Shown: positions 57,020 to 64,000 of the stretch, one piece after another
Layout of the letters: each line of letters opens with the position of its first letter
How positions within the stretch are numbered: position 1 is the first letter of the stretch
Source of the DNA: Podocnemis expansa
Taxonomy: Eukaryota; Chordata; Testudines; Podocnemididae
Assembly: GCA_007922195.1 (NCBI GenBank)
Contig: ML681996.1
Coordinates: 16,971,513-17,035,512 of the forward strand
Length of the DNA: 64,000 bases
Direction: 5' to 3'
The notes under the pieces: model-generated
Database searches by the model: none
What the model was told of the DNA's origin: nothing
The model's input: only the letters and a program-made list of their open reading frames with translations
Program-made: the position numbers and the translations under genes

Positions 57020-57772
57020 CCCAGGGGAGTGGGAGGTATGAGGGTACAGATTTATAGGTTGCAGGGAGGCACCAGAAACCCTAGCTTTGGCCCTGTGTGT
57101 GGGGAAAGGAGACATGTCACATGCTGCAGCTGAGCCTGGGTTTTAGGCCCAGTACAGCCCCCCAGTGATCAGTGAGGGTGGTTCTGGGTGACTGGCTCCA
57201 TCTGTCAAGAAGGAATTTGGATAGAACTGATGCTGTTTGCTGCCTACGGGTAGCCATTGTGGGCTCCCTGTTTGACCCCCACCTTCTCTATTCTTAGTCC
57301 TGTTTGCTGCTTATATCAGGTGTTAGGCTGAGTTCCAGCTTGGGGGATTATTTCCTATATAGCAAAATTAGCATTTGGTTATATCCAGGTCCAGTTTGAG
57401 GGACTTAACATTTCCATTATGTTGGAAGTTTCCATTGTAGTTGGTAAATTAGAAAAGACCAGTTAAGACCTGGTAAGCCTGTAACATAGTGGGATTCCCA
57501 GGCATTGGTCTTGAACCTACCAATACAATATGAGGTGGATTGTCTCTGTGTCTTGCACAGCTTGCTCCTCCCTCTTTGTATTTCTCTTTCTTCTGGACTG
57601 GAGGGGAATGGGGAGAGTGCTGGAACACAGCCTCCTAGGCAGGCCTGTAGAGGTTGAGGGGCCTTTACAGTCACCCTCAGGTTTACAGTCCACCAGGTCT
57701 GTTGGTGATCATTGGAGGTGTAAGAAAAATTATATGTAATCTCTTCTGTAGGACAGTGAGAAAGGTGCTAAA
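57020..57772. other. Unassigned stretch
   Basis: Moderate GC with no gene. It may be part of the LTR-like sequence that follows, whose start is unknown. The frames of 69-85 residues lack motifs. Confidence 0.35.
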
Positions 57773-58500
57773 GTGTAGGCCTCGTTGGAGCCGTGGGTTG
57801 CTATGGTAGTGGGGTCGTTTCTCTGGCAAGTCATGTATCTAAGTTTCTTTAACAAGCGGCCTAGAGTTGATAGTTAAAGTGTGTTATCTCCCCTTTCTCA
57901 TGCTTTTTCTCCTGACCATCTGGACAAGGAATGTAAGCTAGACTGTCCCGTCTTTGTTCTAACTGAAAAGGGAGTATTGCCTCCTATCTCCTGCTCACCC
58001 TTCTTGGCACCATAGCCTCACAAGAATGTAAGGTCAGCATCTCTAGGCAGAAATTAATGAGTTTGCAGGTACTGTGGCTGCCCAAGATAATGCAAATGAT
58101 GTCAACAGTAAACAGAGGCGGGGATAATTATATGCATTCTTTAATCATTAATATGTATTTAATAATGTTGATGTAACCATATAAGGGTCTCTAAAACATT
58201 GTCAATCATGTAAGCATTATCATAGCATTATCATACTGTACTGGATAAAAGTGTTGTAATGCTGCCCCTCGAGGCTCTCTCTTGCACTCGAGTTGTTGGG
58301 GGGGCCTGCTCAGAGGGGCTAGCACTTCTTTGCTGCCCTCTGATGCAGTTCCTTTTGTTATTCAGCTGAATAATAAACTCTGAACCACACCTTGTTCTCT
58401 GCTCATTGGAGTCTCGGCTGGGAACGGGTCTGCTTCACTGGGGAGGCTCTGGTGTGACTCTTTCTGAACTTGAGGGCCAGAGTTAGATTTTCCCCCCACA
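57773..58500 (+). mobile_element. Probable solo LTR of an endogenous retrovirus
   Basis: TATA-like GATAAAAG near 58242 is followed at about 25-30 bases by GCTCTCTCTTGCACTC, and a polyadenylation signal AATAAA lies at about 58370 with a GT/T-rich CTTGTTCTCTG after it. The U5-like end reads TTCCCCCCACA near 58500. This spacing is the promoter/R/U5 layout of a retroviral LTR. No primer site or gag follows, hence solo. The left end (TGTAGGCCTC at 57773) is a guess, since no target duplication was found. Confidence 0.5.
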
Positions 58501-59254
58501 GAGGCCATACTAGAACAGGGCAGTTTGGTGTGGTTACCCCAGTTAGGTGATGGCTTTAAATAAAACAACAACCTCTTCCTTTAACCATATTTGTGTGTCT
58601 ATATTTCACTGTTTCTGTGTCCACATCAAACATGCTATGGTTATTGTAACAGAATTTTTGAAATTTCTTAAGTCTTATTGCAAGTCAGAAGGTCTCAAGT
58701 GCTAAGTTTCAGTTATTATAAACTGTATTCTTGTAAACTATTTATATAGAACTGTAAATAATGTATCCCATAATGAAAAAGGCATTTTCTTCATGACTTT
58801 AATCTCATATGTTTAAATTTGTTAGGAACATCTAAACAAATGAGAAAGGTATTCTCATGGTTAAGGAAAAAGACTGGAACGTAGGTGGACTGCGTTCAAT
58901 TAAAATATCTGTACTTCCTTTTGTATGAGTTTAAGCAAAGCACTTAGGCCCTGAGCCTGCAATTTCATGTGTACAGGTGGAACTTTATGTTTGTGTGGAA
59001 CCCCATAACTTCAGTGCATCTCTGGATTAGCATAGGAATCTTTACTCATGCAAGAAATTGCACGATCAGGTTCTAATCCACCTGTACTTCAGTTCCCACT
59101 GGTAAGACTGGGATATTATTAATATTTAATTTCTCCACCCCTTAGTCCTATCTATTTGGATTGCAAATGCTTTGAGACAAATGCTGTCTCCTCTTAAATG
59201 TATGTAGAGTATCTAGCACAATGGAATCCTGATTTCACATGGGCCTCCACTTTA
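58501..59254. other. Gene-free stretch with MIR-like and MITE relics
   Basis: GGTTAAGGAAAAAGACTGGA near 58860 and, after a gap, CTTCAGTTCCCACTGGTAAG and GACTGGGATATTATTAATAT near 59090 look like the two halves of a MIR-type SINE. Between them, GGCCCTGAGCCTGCAATTTC and the inverted GAAATTGCACGATCAGGTTC (58950-59080) form a palindromic MITE of the GGCCCTGATCCTGCAA type. So an insertion seems to have split the SINE. Confidence 0.5.
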
Positions 59255-59727
59255 GGGATATGTCTACACTGAAAAGTTTTTTTTTAAATAAGGAGGCTTA
59301 TTTTGAAAAAGCTGTTTACCTGTCCATACAGGCATTTTGTTACTTCAAAACAAGTGCTTTGTTATTTCAAAAAAAGCCCAAAGTGCTATTTTGAAATAAC
59401 TATACCTGCTTTTGTTTTGAAAGAGCAATTTTTTTGAAATAGTTATTTTGAAAAAGCCATACCAAGCCACCAAATTGGCTTTTTTCAAAATAATGACTCT
59501 ATATGTTTCCTTGCCTTTCCCTATTTTGAAATAGAGTCTAGTGAAGACTCTCTATTTTGAAATAATAATTCCTATCTTATTTTGAAATAGAGTCTTCACC
59601 AGACTCCTATTTTGAAATAATAAATTCAAAATAATGCTATTTCAAAATATTTATTTATTTATTTATTTATTTAGCAATGAATTTGAAATAGTTATTTTCT
59701 TATACCTTTGACAGTGTAGACATAGCC
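59255..59727. mobile_element. Harbinger-like non-autonomous element, copy F
   Basis: GGGATATGTCTACACTG on the left and CAGTGTAGACATAGCC on the right. The right flank is TAA then GAG; the left is TTA or TAG, depending on where the worn first base is placed, so the triplet is not exact. The interior is TATTTTGAAATA palindromes with a (TTTA)n run at 59649-59673. No GC-rich cargo. Confidence 0.8.
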
Positions 59728-62080
59728 TAAGAGCCAGTGTATAGAAATAACAAATACATTTCATTTAGGCTGTTGTATACTACAATCATTCTCTTGCCTC
59801 CATCACATGAAAGAGAAAGGAAGAAAATACAGGCAGTCTAATCACAGGTTCTGAGAATGAACATGTTCTTCTTCATAAAGATCTAGAAGGTCTGTAATAT
59901 GGGCCATGTCATAATCTTAATTAGCCCTCAATTAACGTCAGCAAAAATTATATGTGGAATTATGACTCTGCTCATTGACATTTTTGCTAAAGTTTATTAC
60001 CCCCATCATGGAGTTAAGGAGCAAATTTGGGCCCAGATGACCCACCCAGCTGCATGTAAAAAATATGTTTCAACTGGAAATAGAGATTAACAGAAATTAT
60101 GGACAGCTCCCAATCATGAATGCTGCAGAAACCTTCTCCTGGAGAGAAAAAAGCCTGCTTGCTGAGCCCAGAAAAGATGAAGGCTCAGTTAGTACCTTTG
60201 TTTCTTTTATTTCATGACAGACTGCAAAACTTGGACAAGAAAGACTGAGTGATAAAAAGTGGCCTAGGTAGACAGCCTTAAGGAACTCCTGGGTGCTAGA
60301 CATTTGGTAATGTTTATAGGGTCATGGGCCAGAGCATGCTTGAGTGAAAGTACTAGACTCCCTTATCAACACCTCTCTCCCTTAAGAAAAACAACAAAAC
60401 CCTTGCATTCTAGACTGACCCATGGGAAAAGAGGAAAAGGAAAAAGGTCTTTCAAAATCTTCCACTGCGAATTGATGCTGGTGGGGCTCAAGCACTGAAC
60501 TCCCTATCTTTGCAGGAATTCTGTCACACTGAGGGGAAATTGAGGCAGGTTGAGCCAGCAGGTTGAGTCAACTCCCAATAAAAGACAGACAATCACCAAG
60601 AACGAAGGTGGCCTAGTAGAAAGAGCAGAGTGTGGCAAACTTAGAATTTTCTACCTAACCTTTAGGTAGTGCCATCATTGAACATAGTCCATCACAATCA
60701 CTTTGCTAAATCCATCACTGAACTAACCTGCCAGCAAAACAAAACATCAGAGTTCAATTCTTTCTTCCCAAATAGGATTTTTAAAACACACAAGAACAGG
60801 GTAAGGTATTTTTAAGTAGTCTTTTTCCAACAGCAGAAACATAAATTAATTTTGAACCTAGTGTTATGTAACCCTATGGTACTGTCATGTAATATATCCT
60901 AGTGAGTTCTAAAACTAAAAGTTATTAATAATTTTTTTTTCTTTCAGAGTCTCCTTTTATTTTCCATTTTTCAATCACCCTAAAGCATTTCACTAGTTTC
61001 ATACAAAAAGTATGTCCCTGGATAATTTTATTTTAGCTGGAGATATATCTGAACATTTATTTGAGCAAGTGAGAAATATATCATGCATTGGTGTCAAAGT
61101 GAAATACATTCAGTGTCTGGGATGCATGGAAGGAACTGGTAATACATAAACGGTGAAGCTACAGGTAAAGTAATCAGTTGGGTGACCTTTTCCTTTTTCA
61201 GCAGAATTTATTAGTGAACTAGAGTACAGCATTTAATAATTTTATAAACTGTGTGATCAGCAAAATGGAATTAATATATCAAAGTCTATTTAATGGATTT
61301 TTTTTCCCCTGAATGTTATTGAAGAAAAGAAGAGGGGGAATTAAAAGCAGTCAATAGAAATTCCTCTATTTCTGTACATTGATACTATGCAGACAGGCTG
61401 GGTATGTTTTACCATACCAAATATTTGCACTCAACACATCTGGCTAAAGATGAGAAGTAAGAAAAAAAAATGATGAGTGAAATTAGAGGCACTGTATTTT
61501 TTCTAGTTTCAAACAAACCTGTAAATCTTGTCCTGAAGCCTACAGGTAACATGAAACTTTGCTCAAATTCAGTGAAACAAAACTACAAACATAAACAAAC
61601 TTGTATTAACTTGGCCTGATTTTAGGATTGAAATAAAAAGTTCACATAGCTCCAGAGTGAGATTCTGACTTCAATGGGACCGGTTGTGATGACTGAGTTT
61701 AGAAAATCATCCTAATTGTACTCTCAATTGTAAAAAAGTATATGAAAGTATATTGTAATATGAAATATTACAATAACAAATGTTAACAGAAACTAAGTGA
61801 AATTGCTTTTATTAATGAATGCTATATTCTGGAACAAGAGACCCACAGAAAGACAATTAGTCCAAACAAAAATCCGTGTTGATCTGATTGAAAGGCAATG
61901 TGGAAATTGTGCTTACTAAAAAGATATGAAAGCAGAAACAAATTAACTAAAATCAGTAAGGTATTTACTAGGCCTAATTTGTGGACAAAGTAATGAGGGA
62001 ATGAACTATTTCATACATCATTCATTTTTGGGGGTCTTTATTGAAAGAGATTTGAGAAAAAGAACAGGGAAAGACAGATA
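59728..62080. other. Gene-free stretch
   Basis: No gene. GAGATTCTGACTTCAATGGG near 61660 is an old repeat relic. The 63-68 residue frames near 59899-60498 lack motifs. Confidence 0.45.
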
Positions 62081-63139
62081 GGCTATCTCTACATTAAGGG
62101 GCTATTTTAAGTTGACTTCACAAAGTCGAGTTTCAGTCAACTTAATGTTGACCCTGTGAAGTCGACTTAGGGGTATGTCTACAGCTGGATTCCAGCTCAG
62201 GACCTGTCCCCCACCCCAGGGAGTGTGATCCAGCCCCAGGGCTCCAATCTGGCCCCAGGAGCCCGATCCTGCTCCTGCTGGCGAGGGCTGGGGTTGTGAT
62301 TGGGCTCTGAGCCGCGTGCCAGAGGCAGTGGGCACCAAGAGCCAGTTCCTGCCCTCCCCAGCAAGGGACAGGGAGCCCAATCCGGCTCCCAACTTCTTGC
62401 TGCAGGTGGTGGGGGCTGGAGGCCAGCTCCTGCAATTCACAGAGGGCCTGGGAGCCTAGTCTGTGCAGAGCCAGCTCCTGCCCTGGCTGCTTGCAAGCGG
62501 CTAGTGGCAGGAACCGGCTCCAAGCATCCCTGGTCACTTGCTAGTGGCTAGGAGCAGGAGCCAACTCTTTGCACCCCCGGCCACTTGTGATGAGGGGCAC
62601 TGTCTGGCTGTGAGTACCCTGCCCTTTGCAGCAAAGGTCCAGTAGCTGATCCAGCTCCCAGCCCCTCTCTGCAGGAGGCAGGAGCCATCTCCCAGGTTCC
62701 ACTGCCCCCACAAGGGACTGGGAGCCAGACCCGGTTCCCTGCACCTTGCTTCCAGTTCCTGCCACTTGCTGCAAGAGACTGGGAGCCAGGTCGGGCTCCC
62801 AGCCACTTGTCCAAGGCAGCAGGATCTGGCTCCCAGTCCCTTGCCACTTGTGGCAAGGGCAGTGGCCAGATCTGACTCCCAGCAACTTGCAGATGGTGGT
62901 TGGGGCCTTATTGGGCCCCAGAGCTGATCACGACCCGGGATAGGGCAGAAGGCGGGGCCTGGACCCTTCCTGCCCTTGAAAGTTGACTTAAAAGCTTATG
63001 TCAGCTTTCAGAGCAGGAGTTATTAAGTCAACTTACACAAGTGCTTAAGTTGACAATAAATTCTGAACATAGACCTGGAATTGCTTAAGTTGATTTAACC
63101 CATATTAATTCAACTTAAGCTTCCAGCGTATGCATAACC
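62081..63139. mobile_element. Harbinger-like non-autonomous element, copy H
   Basis: GGCTATCTCTACATTAAG on the left and a worn GCGTATGCATAACC on the right. The flanking triplets are ATA and ACA, one mismatch, and GAG follows on the right. Subterminal AAGTTGACTTCACAAAGTCG and AAGTCGACTT repeats are as in D and E. GGGGTATGTCTACAGCTGG near 62170 resembles an internal terminal repeat, as in copy A. The GC-rich cargo (62170-62960) consists of TGGGAGCCAG/CTGGCTCCCAG units of about 55-60 bases in both orientations. Frames of 65-131 residues on both strands are by-products. Confidence 0.75.
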
Positions 63140-64000
63140 ACAGAGACTGTCAAAGAAATTTTCTCCATTATGGCCACCACCCCATCATCTCTTGGTATCT
63201 CAGACCTTTGATTCTGTTAGATGTCTTGAGCTGACTGAGCTAAGGATGGGACCTGGATAATATCACTACCTGTACTAGCTCCAGCTGGATCCCAAGCAGC
63301 ACCTCAGATGAAGTGGCATCAAACTTTAGCAGCAGCAGTGGCAAAAAAACCTCGTTTATCTCAGCTAATTTCTTCTCTCCCCCAACCCCGCCCCAAAGGA
63401 GAGTTATTATTATTTTTAATAGCACCTAAGAGACTGTCAAACAGGAAGGGTTTCATTCTTTCCAGCTAAAGGGAAAGGGAACAGAAATATTGTTAAAATT
63501 AATTTTTTACTTAATATTTTACATTTCAAATGCTCCATTTCCCTTCTTTTCTGTTTCTTTAATAAAAGGTATATGGATTTCTGATGGTGTATTTCCCATG
63601 GTACTAAGCAAGCTGAGATCTCTCTATACAAATCCCTGAACCTTGTTAACCACTGTTTAATGCCGGACAGTGACTGGATTATGTTAACACCTTTGGCCCA
63701 TATATTCCATCTAAATTAATACAACAGACAGCTCATGGAAGAAAGCACAATTTAATACAAGTAAGAGCATACAATTGCTTTCTGAGCCATAAAATAAACA
63801 ATTTGCCTCCTCATTGCTATGAGGTTTATTTTAAATTGTCCTCTCTGACATTTTGATATCCTTTAAACAGCTTACTACAAATGATGGGAATAAACTGTTG
63901 TATCTGAGAGGAATAGCTGTCAGTTTTTCAAAACACGGTCTCCCACTTTTCCTTAATTTTGGCTCAATTGGCTTCTCCTATCTTGTTTTTCCCACAGAAG
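63140..64000. other. No feature seen
   Basis: AT-rich. No gene supported; the 61- and 64-residue minus frames lack motifs. Confidence 0.5.

Noticed and set aside
55977..57057. ORFs of 112-173 residues on both strands
   Set aside because: GC-rich palindromic hAT-like elements lacking stop codons; opposing frames mirror one another and no domain is visible.
62102..62885. ORFs of 102-131 residues on the minus strand
   Set aside because: They consist of repeated units of the GC-rich cargo of copy H.
1..64000. CRISPR arrays, operons, ribosome-binding sites or prophage
   Set aside because: The repeat content is that of a vertebrate nuclear genome; regularly spaced identical repeats with unique spacers were not found.

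Overview
This is an amniote nuclear sequence, most likely from a cryptodiran turtle and possibly a softshell. The basis is the mixture of interspersed repeats: CR1 LINEs with octameric (ATTCTATG-like) tails, abundant 3' tails of Penelope-like elements (PLEs), a degenerate LTR element whose ends resemble ones I know from turtles, fossil MIR-like pieces, and a very abundant short family with TATGTCTACAC ends. The species is an inference. I see no host exon, no rRNA or tRNA gene and no CpG-island promoter. The window reads as a gene desert or the inside of a very long intron. Every long open frame is explained by a transposable element or a tandem repeat.

Layout. 1-4.2 kb is AT-rich and featureless apart from a tRNA-like relic, a PLE tail and an (AT)n run. 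4.2-7.1 kb holds two PIF/Harbinger-like non-autonomous elements, one inserted in a CR1 tail and the other in an inverted pair of PLE tails. 8.1-9.2 kb has a small MITE, a quasi-palindromic A+T/G+C block and a G-rich minisatellite. 9.9-10.3 kb is another Harbinger-like copy. 12.3-13.2 kb is a decayed PLE that still shows its GIY-YIG endonuclease start. 14.9-16.4 kb is a Harbinger-like copy carrying a C-rich minisatellite and a nested PLE tail. 18.1-19.0 kb is an unidentified coding-like GC-rich relic. 25.5-30.2 kb is a structurally complete but frameshifted Ty3/Gypsy retrotransposon on the minus strand, with 204-bp LTRs and a 5-bp target duplication. 32.2-35.4 kb holds two CR1 fragments and two more Harbinger-like copies, one splitting a CR1. 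38-41 kb has two hAT-type elements and a PLE tail. 41.6-42.8 kb is a Harbinger-like copy with a 48-bp minisatellite that creates false ORFs on both strands. 43.8-44.8 kb is an LTR-element relic with an RNase H fragment. 47.5-48.0 kb is a Harbinger-like copy and 48.9-49.1 kb a CR1 tail. 49-56 kb is nearly repeat-free. 56-57 kb holds two GC-rich hAT-like elements, 57.8-58.5 kb a probable solo LTR, 59.3-59.7 kb and 62.1-63.1 kb two more Harbinger-like copies.

The most interesting material is the Harbinger-like family. Ten copies share GGCTATGTCTACAC-type ends. Where both ends can be read, most show 3-bp target repeats, and the right flank is usually GAG, as in the known PIF target CWCTTAGWG. Inside they are assembled from stacked, often perfect, palindromes and GC-rich minisatellites that differ from copy to copy. 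Second is the PLE tail, which carries a hammerhead-ribozyme-like core (CTGAYGA, stem, GAAA); its catalytic G lies in a CpG and has decayed to A in several copies.
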